From positions 1-9,216 of the forward strand of contig CAJMKE010000029.1 in assembly GCA_905213895.1 (NCBI GenBank): a DNA stretch of 9,216 nucleotides, in the 5' to 3' direction. The notes beneath the pieces were generated by a model. That model saw only the letters and a list, made by a program, of their open reading frames with translations, was not told the origin of the DNA and did not search any database. Positions 1-5,849 of this stretch are shown here, piece after piece (within the stretch, counting starts at the first letter, position 1; each line of letters opens with the position of its first letter). This DNA is from an uncultured Alistipes sp. GTDB lineage: Bacteria; Bacteroidota; Bacteroidia; Bacteroidales; Rikenellaceae. The position numbers and the translations under genes are program-made.

Positions 1-282
1 GGGTATTGTCGTGAATTTTAGTCGAATTTGCTCCCGCAAAGTTCCGCAAAACAAAATTTATATCCAATAGCCGAACGTCTTGAACCTAAATTTTGTTTGT
101 TGAAAATTGGGATAAATTGTTGCAAATTGTCGTGGGGCGGGTCGGATTGGGCTGCCCGCAACACACTGTGCCGTGCCGTATCGGGCTTTTTCTGCGCAAT
201 TATGGTCGCCGACATCGATTTGCTTACCGTCGGGCGCGATATTTGATTCGCGTACAGCGGAAAATCAAACATCGTTAAAACT
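1..282. other. Leader region without a supported gene
   Basis: I see no credible gene here. The open frames on both strands are short, overlap each other and resemble no family I know. A GCCCG/CGGGC pair (154-158 with 182-186, 23-base loop) followed by five T residues (187-191) could be a weak plus-strand terminator for a gene left of the window. No well-spaced Bacteroidota promoter is visible for the gene at 283; GATATTTG at 238-245 is a one-mismatch match to the -7 element but has no properly spaced TTTG. Confidence 0.5.
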
Positions 283-867
283 ATGAAAAGAAAAATCCTG
301 ATTCTTCTGGCTGCGGTATTGACCGTCGGCGTATGCGTCGTTGGCTATACCCAATCTTCCCGTTCTTCGAAATCCACCGCGACTTCCCAGGAGTCGCCGC
401 GCGAACTCCAACGCGAAGCGCGTCATAAGGAGCGCGAGGAGCGTCGTGCGCAGCGTCTGGCGGAGTACGAACATTTTCTCGATTCGATTGTTCTTGCCCG
501 CAATTTCCAGTTCAACCCGCAGAGCATGCAGCAGCAGCCGGCAGGTTCGACGCGAATTCTCAACAATCCGAATTACCTGCTTACCATCTGGGGCAGCGAG
601 GTGGACGTGTGCCTGCCGTTCATCAAGGGCGTAACTCCGCCGTATTATCCGGTGCTGCTCAACTACACGCTGCCGTCGGTGATGCAGTACGTTACCGAGC
701 AGACCCACGAGGGCTGGCTCGTAACCTTCTCTTCGACGCTATTTTCGGCGACCACCTATCAATTTTCGTTGGAAATCTATTCGTCGTCGGGCAGTGCGAC
801 GCTCACCATATCCACTCCGTGGTATCCTGATGTGCAGTACGGCGGCTCCATAACCAGTATCAATTAG
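283..867 (+). CDS. Exported DUF4251-family protein, first of a tandem pair
   Basis: This 194-residue protein has a basic start (MKRK), a hydrophobic stretch at residues 4-21 that should act as a signal peptide or anchor, and a highly charged Arg/Glu-rich linker (about 39-62). A beta-rich domain follows, beginning around FLDSIVLARNFQFNPQSMQ. The layout [I/L]DS-[I/L]V-x-[A/S]R-[N/D]-[F/Y]-x-F matches the DUF4251 family of Bacteroidota, whose function is unknown and which is expected in the envelope. Cys18 lies in the hydrophobic stretch but follows Val-Gly-Val, a poor lipobox, so I do not call it a lipoprotein. The stop codon is two bases before the ATG of the paralog at 870, so the two are very likely co-transcribed. 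It is the more diverged of the pair and lacks the charged C-terminal tail of the second. Family call from remembered patterns; molecular role unknown. Confidence 0.72.
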   Translation: MKRKILILLAAVLTVGVCVVGYTQSSRSSKSTATSQESPRELQREARHKEREERRAQRLAEYEHFLDSIVLARNFQFNPQSMQQQPAGSTRILNNPNYLLTIWGSEVDVCLPFIKGVTPPYYPVLLNYTLPSVMQYVTEQTHEGWLVTFSSTLFSATTYQFSLEIYSSSGSATLTISTPWYPDVQYGGSITSIN

Positions 868-869
868 CC

Positions 870-1430
870 ATGACCAAACATCTGTTAGCCGTCGTGATGT
901 TCGTTTCGTGCATCGCGACACTCTCCGCCTCGACATTGTCGCAGCGCCGTCCCCGTGCGGATTACGACGACGGACTCTCCGCCAAGGAGCGCCGCGAGAT
1001 GCGTGCCGCCGAGTTTGCGGCGAATATCGATTCGCTCGTCAGTTCGCGCGACTATGTATTCTACCCGATAACCATGCAGAACGTTACACGGGGCGATACG
1101 CGATACGTTCTGGCGTACTATCTCTTTTTCAGGATGCAGAACGATTCGGTCGCCGTCCATTTGCCGTTCGAGTTCAACAACTTCGTCATCTATACCGAAA
1201 ATTTCGATTCGCCGGTCGAGGGTTATGCCGCGACGCTGAACGACGGTCTGTGGCGGGTAACGTATTCGGTCGTGAACGAAGGCGAAAAGTGGGTCGTCGA
1301 ACTGCTCGTGTCTAACGTAACGGGGCAGGCTCAACTTGCCATCGCCACTCCCGATGCGACAATGCGTTATGTCGGCACGATCGAACCCGACCGCAGCCGC
1401 CAGCCGAAGCGCAAACGCAACAGCCGCTGA
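870..1430 (+). CDS. Exported DUF4251-family protein, second of a tandem pair
   Basis: This 186-residue protein has a typical signal peptide (hydrophobic residues 4-20, likely cleaved near Ser-Ala-Ser at 19-21), a charged linker (about 26-49), and a DUF4251-like beta domain that starts at NIDSLVSSRDYVFYPITMQ. It ends at YVGTIEP, close to how the family usually ends, followed by a very basic tail (RSRQPKRKRNSR). The opening of the domain lines up with the same segment of the protein at 283-867, which supports descent from a tandem duplication followed by strong divergence. Cys14 after Phe-Val-Ser is only a marginal lipobox. The start is two bases behind the upstream stop, so translation is probably coupled; no Shine-Dalgarno sequence is seen, as is usual in this phylum. 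Transcription should end at the hairpin at 1474-1504. The role is unknown beyond probable periplasmic or envelope location. Confidence 0.75.
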   Translation: MTKHLLAVVMFVSCIATLSASTLSQRRPRADYDDGLSAKERREMRAAEFAANIDSLVSSRDYVFYPITMQNVTRGDTRYVLAYYLFFRMQNDSVAVHLPFEFNNFVIYTENFDSPVEGYAATLNDGLWRVTYSVVNEGEKWVVELLVSNVTGQAQLAIATPDATMRYVGTIEPDRSRQPKRKRNSR

Positions 1431-1460
1431 TTCCGCAACCGGTTACGGTGTCGGCTCCGA

Positions 1461-1496
1461 CCTTAAAGTCCTTAAAGACCTTAACGACTTTAAGGT
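1461..1496. repeat. 9-base repeat array A (4 units)
   Basis: Four consecutive 9-base units: CCTTAAAGT, CCTTAAAGA, CCTTAACGA, CTTTAAGGT. The core CYTTAARG is self-complementary, so units can pair with each other; units two to four form the stem of the terminator at 1474-1504. The same unit occurs in three further arrays in this window. Confidence 0.85.
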
Positions 1497-1504
1497 CTTT
1501 TTTT
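1474..1504 (+). terminator. Rho-independent terminator after the DUF4251 pair
   Basis: A perfect 11-base-pair stem (AAAGACCTTAA at 1474-1484 with TTAAGGTCTTT at 1490-1500) and a 5-base loop, running into a T tract that ends at 1504. It lies 43 bases after the stop at 1430. The stem is made from 9-base repeat units, and the T tract overlaps the TTTG of the rlmI promoter. Confidence 0.85.
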
Positions 1505-1533
1505 GCTTTTTACCTCGCTTATTCGTATCTTCG
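1502..1533 (+). promoter_or_regulatory. Bacteroidota-type promoter of rlmI
   Basis: TTTG at 1502-1505, a 20-base spacer, then TATCTTCG at 1526-1533, a one-mismatch match to the -7 consensus TAnnTTTG. Transcription should begin around 1537-1540. This places the ATG at 1541 almost at the RNA 5' end and the in-frame ATG at 1556 about 17-20 bases inside, which favours 1556 as the start. Confidence 0.7.
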
Positions 1534-1555
1534 CCGCATAATGAAACATGAACTT

Positions 1556-2749
1556 ATGACGGCGAAAATATATCTGCGCCGGGGAAAGGAGGAGTCGCTC
1601 ATGCGGCGTCATCCGTGGATTTTCTCGGGTGCTATCGACACGGTGGAGTGCGACGGCGAGATAGCCGAGGGCGAAATCGTCGATGTCTATACCCGTGGCG
1701 GCGATTTCCTTGCCCGCGGACATTACCAGATAGGCTCTATCGCGGTTCGCGTACTGTCGTTTGAACGCGAGAATATCGATGCGGCGTGGTGGCATGCCAA
1801 GATTGCGAGCGCGTACGATGTCCGCCGCACATTGGGGCTGGTCGATAATCCGTCCACGACATGCTATCGCCTGATTCACGGCGAGGGCGATTCGCTACCG
1901 GGGCTGGTAGTGGATATCTACGGCACGACGGCAGTCGTTCAGTGCCATTCAGTCGGCATGTACCGTTCGCGCCACGAGATTGCCCGCGCCATAACCGAGG
2001 TCTACGGCGACAGTATTACCGCCGTGTACGACAAGAGTTCGCAGACCGTGCCTTTCAAGGCGAATCTGAATCCTACGGACGGATACCTGTACGGTTCGTC
2101 GCCCGAAAAGAATAACGTGGTGTTCGAGAACGGACACAAATTCCTCGTGAACTGGGAGGAGGGGCAGAAGACTGGCTTCTTCATCGACCAGCGTTTCAAC
2201 CGCGAACTCGTAGGACGTTACGCCGCGGGACGCACCGTTCTGAATACGTTCTGCTATACCGGCGGATTTTCGGTCTATGCTCTGGCGGGCGGAGCGAAGG
2301 AGGTATGCTCAATCGACGCTTCCGAACGCGCCGTCAAACTCGCTGAGGAGAATGTCCGCCTGAATTTCGGCGACGGAGCGAACCATTCGGCAATCGCGTG
2401 CGATGCAGTCGAGTATCTCAAAGACATCGGCGACAAATACGACCTCATAATCCTCGACCCTCCGGCATTCGCCAAGCATCATAAGGTGCTGGGCAACGCC
2501 ATGCAGGGCTACAAGCGGTTGAATGCCCGTGCGCTTTCGCAAATCAAGAGCGGCGGAATACTATTCACGTTCTCGTGTTCGCAGGCGGTGTCGAAGGAGT
2601 TGTTCCGCACGACGGTATTCACGGCTGCGGCTATCGCGGGTCGCAAGGTGCGGATACTGCACCAACTTACGCAGCCTGCCGACCATCCGATAAACATCTA
2701 TCATCCCGAGGGTGAATACCTGAAAGGCTTGGTGCTGTACGTCGAGTAG
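1556..2749 (+). CDS. rlmI: RlmI-type 23S rRNA (cytosine-5) methyltransferase
   Basis: A SAM-dependent RNA methyltransferase of the COG1092/RlmI family; the E. coli member makes m5C1962 in 23S rRNA. From 1556 the protein has 397 residues, the usual length (E. coli RlmI about 396). A PUA-type RNA-binding domain comes first (about 1-75, with RRHPWIFSGAI at 17-27), then the linker motif RLIHGEGDSLPGLVVD (105-120) and GQKTGFFIDQR (203-213). The Rossmann methyltransferase core has SAM motif I NTFCYTGGFSVYA (230-242), the acidic end of strand 2 at IDASERAV (253-260), motif IV DPPAFAK (301-307) and motif VI FSCSQ (339-343); Cys341 is the likely catalytic cysteine. The open frame runs upstream to 1448, but that part translates the repeat array and terminator. 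ATG 1541 gives 402 residues and is possible; the promoter position and family length favour 1556. It appears to be a single-gene unit. Exact base specificity is inferred from the family and could be that of a paralogous RNA methyltransferase. Confidence 0.9.
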   Translation: MTAKIYLRRGKEESLMRRHPWIFSGAIDTVECDGEIAEGEIVDVYTRGGDFLARGHYQIGSIAVRVLSFERENIDAAWWHAKIASAYDVRRTLGLVDNPSTTCYRLIHGEGDSLPGLVVDIYGTTAVVQCHSVGMYRSRHEIARAITEVYGDSITAVYDKSSQTVPFKANLNPTDGYLYGSSPEKNNVVFENGHKFLVNWEEGQKTGFFIDQRFNRELVGRYAAGRTVLNTFCYTGGFSVYALAGGAKEVCSIDASERAVKLAEENVRLNFGDGANHSAIACDAVEYLKDIGDKYDLIILDPPAFAKHHKVLGNAMQGYKRLNARALSQIKSGGILFTFSCSQAVSKELFRTTVFTAAAIAGRKVRILHQLTQPADHPINIYHPEGEYLKGLVLYVE

Positions 2750-2770
2750 ATGATGCGACGCTCTGCGACG

Positions 2771-2787
2771 GCGGCATCGTATGCCGC
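2771..2787. other. Small hairpin between rlmI and the AraC gene
   Basis: A perfect 7-base-pair inverted repeat, GCGGCAT and ATGCCGC around CGT, 21 bases after the rlmI stop and 20 bases before the AraC-family start. No T tract follows, so it is not a standard terminator. It may be a transcript hairpin or a regulator site; I cannot tell which. The gap is only 58 bases and has no clear TAnnTTTG element. Confidence 0.4.
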
Positions 2788-2807
2788 GAACTTATAAATA
2801 GGACGAA

Positions 2808-3626
2808 ATGCCACACATACCGCGACATACGCTGGATTACGACCTTACATCCGGAATCTTGGTCAAGCGTCTGGACAAGGACAGTGCGCCCGAAATGAAA
2901 TCCTATCCTCATCGCCACGATTATTATATGATTTTGTTCGTTACGAGAGGAACGGTTGCCGTCTCGGTCGATTTCGAGGACGTTACGTTTTCGGCAGGCG
3001 AGGCGATTGTAGTATCTACATCGCAGGTGCATTTCCCCTCTTCGGCAACGGACGATGCGGAGGGATGGATGCTGGCTCTGGCTTCTGAATATTTTACTCC
3101 GCGCGAAATCGATGCGGCTGCCCGCTATGCGCTCAATACCGCTCCGATTGCGTTCGACGAAAATACGTCGGACGATATTGTGCGTCTGTTCGATATACTG
3201 TTGCGCCGCATAGGTGATACCTCGGTCGCCCAGCCGCTTGCATCCGCTATAAAATCGCTTGTATTTTCAGACATGACGGAGAACGGCGGGAAAAATACCG
3301 ACCGATATATGACAATCGTAATTCGGTTGAAGAAGTTGATTGACGCGAACCTGAAATACGAAAAACGCCCGTCGCGCTATGCGGAGATGCTCAATATCTC
3401 CGAGGTATATCTGAATGAAGCGGTGAAAAAGGTAACGGGATTGAGTGCCGGTGCATTTATCCGCAGCCAGGTAGTGCTGTCGGCGAAAAGACAATTCGTA
3501 TATACTTCGCTTTCCGCTTCGGAGATTGCTATCGAACTGGGTTACGATGATTACGCCTATTTCTCGAAACTTTTCAAAAAGGATACGGGCGTGTCGCCGA
3601 CACAGTATCGCAGAAACCTTGAATAA
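2808..3626 (+). CDS. AraC-family transcriptional regulator with cupin sensor domain
   Basis: This 272-residue regulator has the usual AraC layout. The N-terminal cupin-like sensor (about 30-95) has the HRHDYYMILFVTRG opening (35-48) and a downstream FSAGEAIVVSTSQVHFP segment (61-77), as in the AraC_binding family. The C-terminal DNA-binding domain (about 170-270) has two helix-turn-helix units, the first around YAEMLNISEVYLNEAVKKVTG (191-211) and the second around ASEIAIELGYDDYAYFSKLF (237-256), ending with the signature KKDTGVSPTQYRRNL. The ligand cannot be read from sequence. The gene stands between rlmI and a ferredoxin-cytochrome pair; the next gene starts 74 bases after its stop and has its own promoter with a palindrome, so that pair is the natural first candidate target (inference). 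There is no clear promoter directly upstream, so it may be read in part from the rlmI transcript. Confidence 0.9.
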   Translation: MPHIPRHTLDYDLTSGILVKRLDKDSAPEMKSYPHRHDYYMILFVTRGTVAVSVDFEDVTFSAGEAIVVSTSQVHFPSSATDDAEGWMLALASEYFTPREIDAAARYALNTAPIAFDENTSDDIVRLFDILLRRIGDTSVAQPLASAIKSLVFSDMTENGGKNTDRYMTIVIRLKKLIDANLKYEKRPSRYAEMLNISEVYLNEAVKKVTGLSAGAFIRSQVVLSAKRQFVYTSLSASEIAIELGYDDYAYFSKLFKKDTGVSPTQYRRNLE

Positions 3627-3671
3627 TACAAGTTCTTCCCTGCCAAGACCATTTCCGCCAGCCTTTTCGGT

Positions 3672-3695
3672 TGTAATTTTGCAACAAAAATTACA
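3672..3695. promoter_or_regulatory. 9+9 palindrome overlapping the ferredoxin promoter
   Basis: TGTAATTTT (3672-3680) and its exact reverse complement AAAATTACA (3687-3695) around six bases. The left arm contains most of the -7 element and the right arm ends five bases before the ATG. This fits an operator where a bound protein would block the polymerase; as RNA it could also form a weak AT-rich hairpin next to the start. The binding protein is unknown: the adjacent AraC protein is one candidate, although that family more often binds direct repeats. Confidence 0.55.
3674..3681 (+). promoter_or_regulatory. Promoter -7 element for the ferredoxin-cytochrome pair
   Basis: TAATTTTG is an exact match to TAnnTTTG. 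No TTTG is found about 19-21 bases upstream, where the sequence is pyrimidine-rich, so this promoter may need an activator. Transcription should start near 3686, giving a leader of about 15 bases before the ATG at 3701. Confidence 0.6.
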
Positions 3696-3700
3696 GGCGA

Positions 3701-3931
3701 ATGAAAAGAAGGTTTGGCGGTAGGGTATCTGCTACCGAATTTATCGAGGTACGCTCTTTTCACGGGTGTATCGCGTGCTGGAAATGCGTCGAGGCATGTC
3801 CACGCAATGTGTTGGGAAAGGTTGAGGTTCTTTGGCACCGGCATGCCAAAATAATCGCTCCCGAAAATTGCATCGGTTGCGGCAAATGCGTGTCCGCGTG
3901 TCCCGAGCATATATTCACTCTTAAAAAATGA
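3701..3931 (+). CDS. 2x[4Fe-4S] ferredoxin-like protein
   Basis: A 76-residue electron-transfer protein with two complete cluster-binding motifs of the form CxxCxxCxxxCP: Cys23, 26, 29, 33 in CIACWKCVEACP and Cys57, 60, 63, 67 in CIGCGKCVSACP. These are the ligands for two [4Fe-4S] clusters as in bacterial 8Fe ferredoxins; the two motifs are separated by a basic, histidine-containing segment (about 34-56). There is no signal peptide, so it should act in the cytoplasm or on the inner face of the membrane. The stop overlaps the start of the next gene by four bases (ATGA), so translation is coupled, and that gene encodes a predicted diheme membrane protein. I infer that the ferredoxin passes electrons to or from it. 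It lies behind its own promoter with a palindrome. Confidence 0.88.
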   Translation: MKRRFGGRVSATEFIEVRSFHGCIACWKCVEACPRNVLGKVEVLWHRHAKIIAPENCIGCGKCVSACPEHIFTLKK

Positions 3932-4362
3932 TGCGTATGGATAAGAAGACCGAACTGCGCGTGTGCGACTGGTCGCTGCTCGCGATGACGGTTGCCGTAC
4001 TGGTTTCGAGCATACAACTCGAAGTTACGGGCGGTCGCTCCTTGCCGTGGGTGTGGGTTCACGTGGTTGTATGCTCGCTGTTTATGGTGCTGATAGTCCG
4101 GCATATCTATCTACATTTCAGATGGCGGAACTGGAAAACCGGACTGTTCGGACGGTCGCGGCGTCTGACGAAATGGATGTCTGTATTCGGACTGCTTACG
4201 CTGGTAAGTGCCATAGCGGCGACAGTCCATTGGATTCTTACCGATACCCATACCGGCATCGGCGGCATACACGGAAAGATTGGACTCGTGTTCCTGATTT
4301 TGATTGTCGTCCACACCGCATATCGTATAAAGTTCTTTTGCCGGCGCAATAATCGCCGTTAG
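3928..4362 (+). CDS. Four-helix membrane protein, DUF4405-like, predicted diheme cytochrome b
   Basis: This 144-residue membrane protein has four hydrophobic segments at about 15-33, 41-64, 83-104 and 111-137. Histidines sit where a diheme four-helix cytochrome needs them: His45 and His59 in helix II, His115 and His129 in helix IV, both pairs with exactly 13 residues between. In the cytochrome b family the same His-x13-His spacing in two parallel helices holds two hemes across the membrane. The overall look (WVHVVVCSLFMVLIVRHIYL and a late GGIHGKIGLVFLILIVVH segment) resembles the DUF4405 family, which I recall as heme-binding, but I cannot verify this. The start ATG overlaps the ferredoxin stop by four bases; in-frame ATGs at 3931 and 3937 are alternatives. 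The role is inferred: moving electrons between the ferredoxin and a membrane partner such as quinone. The C-terminus is basic (RRNNRR), consistent with a cytoplasmic end. Transcription ends at the terminator at 4389-4437. Confidence 0.75.
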   Translation: MMRMDKKTELRVCDWSLLAMTVAVLVSSIQLEVTGGRSLPWVWVHVVVCSLFMVLIVRHIYLHFRWRNWKTGLFGRSRRLTKWMSVFGLLTLVSAIAATVHWILTDTHTGIGGIHGKIGLVFLILIVVHTAYRIKFFCRRNNRR

Positions 4363-4388
4363 GCATCGATTCCATATTCCAGAACCAT

Positions 4389-4437
4389 AAAAAAACGACC
4401 CCATAAGGATTCATGCCTTATGGGGTCGGTTTTTTTT
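4389..4437. terminator. Bidirectional terminator between convergent genes
   Basis: A perfect 13-base-pair stem (CGACCCCATAAGG at 4396-4408 with its complement at 4416-4428) and a 7-base loop. Seven A residues precede it (4389-4395) and eight T residues follow (4430-4437), so it can end transcription from both sides: the cytochrome gene ending at 4362 and the minus-strand gene ending at 4447. Confidence 0.92.
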
Positions 4438-4446
4438 GCCGTGTTA

Positions 4447-4668
4447 TTAGTATTCCTCCTCGTTGAAGAAGAAATCTTCTTTCGACGGGTAGTCGGGCCA
4501 AATTTCCTCTATGCTTTCGTATATGTCGCCGTCATCTTCTATCTCTTGCAGATTTTCGAGTACTTCAAGCGGTGCGCCGGAACGTATAGCATAGTCAATC
4601 AACTCTTCTTTCGTGGCAGGCCATGGTGCATCTTCGAGTTTGGATGCGAGTTCGAGTGTCCAATACAT
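4447..4668 (-). CDS. Small acidic DUF2795-type protein
   Basis: A 73-residue strongly acidic protein beginning MYWTLELASKLEDAPWPATK and ending SKEDFFFNEEEY. I recognise it as the short conserved protein of Bacteroidota usually labelled DUF2795 domain-containing; its central part (PATKEELIDYAIRSGAPLEV) has the small helical look of that domain. The function is unknown. No signal peptide or membrane segment is present, so it should be cytoplasmic. The frame stays open upstream to 4779, but the added 37 residues translate the promoter and leader, and the family starts at MYWTLEL, so I chose 4668. It has its own very good promoter (4738-4768) and a roughly 60-base untranslated leader, and it is followed by the bidirectional terminator. 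The strong promoter and terminator suggest an abundant transcript. Confidence 0.85.
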   Translation of the reverse strand: MYWTLELASKLEDAPWPATKEELIDYAIRSGAPLEVLENLQEIEDDGDIYESIEEIWPDYPSKEDFFFNEEEY

Positions 4669-4688
4669 AAATGTAAATTTTAAGTGTT

Positions 4689-4717
4689 CAATAACTAACC
4701 TCGGAGTCCCTTTCGGT
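4689..4717 (-). other. Leader hairpin with a GAAA loop upstream of the DUF2795 gene
   Basis: Read on the minus strand, the leader of the small acidic protein contains a CC-GAAA-GG turn flanked by AGT/ACT and CTC/GAG pairs, with one A-G mismatch and a two-base bulge. This could fold into an imperfect hairpin capped by a GNRA-type tetraloop within the roughly 60-base untranslated region. Whether it regulates or stabilises the message is not known; the fold was made by eye and its borders are approximate. Confidence 0.3.
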
Positions 4718-4737
4718 ACTGAGAGAATTATAGCCTG

Positions 4738-4768
4738 CAAAAATATACAAAAAATGTAAATAAACAAA
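4738..4768 (-). promoter_or_regulatory. Consensus promoter of the DUF2795-type gene
   Basis: On the minus strand TTTG (4768-4765), a 19-base AT-rich spacer, then TATTTTTG (4745-4738). Both elements match the Bacteroides consensus exactly with ideal spacing. Transcription should start near 4731-4733, about 65 bases before the ATG at 4668. Confidence 0.85.
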
Positions 4769-4785
4769 TTTTGGGGCAAAAAACT

Positions 4786-5337
4786 CTATGGTTGCCACAA
4801 AATTTCTTCGACCTCGAAAAACTCCGTCAGTACCCGCCCCAGTGCATACAGATAGTCCGACAGACGGTTAAGGAATATCAGTGCCGATGTGTCGATGTCT
4901 TGCGATTGCGCTGCGCGGATGGCAGCCCGTTCGGCTCGGCGGCATACCGTGCGGGATACGTGGCACATCGAAACTACCGAGCATCCCCCGGGAATCGTGA
5001 AATTGGTAATCGGCGCGATGCGCGATTGCAGTTCGTCGATGCGCTTTTCGAGCCATTCCGTCTGTTCGTTGCTTACGGGCTTCACCTTGTCCCGCCCGCC
5101 TTCTCCTACGGCGAGCAACGCCTCGACGCCCATAAGTATCGAGTTTATGCGGTGAATGTCAGCGACGTATTCGGCGTCCGCGCCCTTTTCAGCCATCGAG
5201 TCGCCTAAAAGCGCGAGAAATGCCGTCAGTTCGTCCACCGAACCGTAAGCCTCCACGCGTTCGTCGGTCTTCGCGACGCGCTCGCCGCCTATCAGAGATG
5301 TCTTGCCCTTGTCGCCGCCCTTGGTATACAGTTTCAT
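4786..5337 (-). CDS. PduO-type ATP:cob(I)alamin adenosyltransferase
   Basis: This enzyme transfers the 5'-deoxyadenosyl group from ATP to the cobalt of cob(I)alamin, making adenosylcobalamin, the cofactor of methylmalonyl-CoA mutase and similar enzymes. The 183-residue protein has the PduO family marks: the N-terminal ATP-binding segment YTKGGDKGKTSLIGGERVAK (4-23), VEAYGSVDELTAFL (28-41), FTIPGG (113-118), the HVSRTVCRRAER helix (126-137) with its conserved arginines, and LNRLSDYLYALGR (156-168). The start ATG overlaps the stop of the upstream gene by four bases (ATGA), so it is the last gene of a coupled three-gene unit. The frame remains open far upstream, but that part is the upstream gene read in another frame. 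No terminator is visible between its stop and the promoter of the next gene, so some read-through is likely. The length fits the short PduO/MMAB class rather than the CobA/BtuR class. Confidence 0.92.
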   Translation of the reverse strand: MKLYTKGGDKGKTSLIGGERVAKTDERVEAYGSVDELTAFLALLGDSMAEKGADAEYVADIHRINSILMGVEALLAVGEGGRDKVKPVSNEQTEWLEKRIDELQSRIAPITNFTIPGGCSVVSMCHVSRTVCRRAERAAIRAAQSQDIDTSALIFLNRLSDYLYALGRVLTEFFEVEEILWQP

Positions 5338-5849
5338 AAGCGGAAATGCTGTTTCGGAAGTTTGTTGTTCAGTATTATCGTGTATCCGCGATTGTCCACC
5401 GATGTCGATTTGTGCGATTCGACTATCCGCCGGCACTCGTCGCGGCGTTCGCGATTGGCATACGGCGACATGATGACAAGTATCGTACCGTGCCGCTTGG
5501 TCGCTTCGTATGCTTCCGCCAGTTTTTCCACCGGATATTCGACCGTAAAGACGTTGAAGTCGGCACTCCCGTCGCCGTTTATGCCGAACGTCTTGCAGCA
5601 GCAGTACGACATCGCGTTTTGGAGTTGTACGGCGCGTTTGCGCACGACGCCTGCCGAAAGCAGCGTGTCGTACAGCGGCGCATTTTCCGAGTCGTAGAGT
5701 TTGCCGCACATGAATACCTTGCGGATAAGCCCGTATACGAACGGCGAGTGAATCCCGTAGCCGCGATAGTATTTGGCTCTCGTAATCTCGTCTTTCAGCA
5801 GCGACAGTTTGTAGAGCCGCTTTTTGATATTTCTTCCGCTTACCTTCAT
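5334..5849 (-). CDS. Short methyltransferase-like protein, possibly non-catalytic
   Basis: A 171-residue protein beginning MKVSGRNIKKRLYKLSLL. Two segments resemble a Bacteroidota family annotated as SAM-dependent methyltransferase: RGYGIHSPFVYGLIRKVF near the N-terminus (family form roughly GVHSPF[V/L]F) and KLPKQHFRL at the very C-terminus. The stretch RHGTILVIMSPYANRERRDE would match the late strand and loop of that fold. A glycine-rich SAM loop is not visible, and the protein is shorter than the family members I recall (about 230-270 residues); a Cys-Cys-Cys run lies in the middle. It may be a shortened, non-catalytic relative. The start is fixed by TAATG, which overlaps the upstream flavoprotein stop by one base, and its stop overlaps the next ATG by four bases. 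That tight coupling says it is translated and not decaying. The family assignment is from memory and moderate at best. Confidence 0.6.
   Translation of the reverse strand: MKVSGRNIKKRLYKLSLLKDEITRAKYYRGYGIHSPFVYGLIRKVFMCGKLYDSENAPLYDTLLSAGVVRKRAVQLQNAMSYCCCKTFGINGDGSADFNVFTVEYPVEKLAEAYEATKRHGTILVIMSPYANRERRDECRRIVESHKSTSVDNRGYTIILNNKLPKQHFRL

Noticed and set aside
28..272. Small open frames on both strands in the first 280 bases
   Set aside because: They overlap each other, have no family resemblance and no start signals, so I treat the region as intergenic.
1448..1555. N-terminal extension of the rlmI frame
   Set aside because: The added 31-36 residues translate repeat array A, the terminator and the promoter as TLKSLKTLTTLRSFF-like sequence; family length and the promoter position favour ATG 1556.
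4669..4779. Longer 110-residue version of the DUF2795-type protein
   Set aside because: The extra 37 codons cover the consensus promoter and leader, and the family begins at MYWTLEL.
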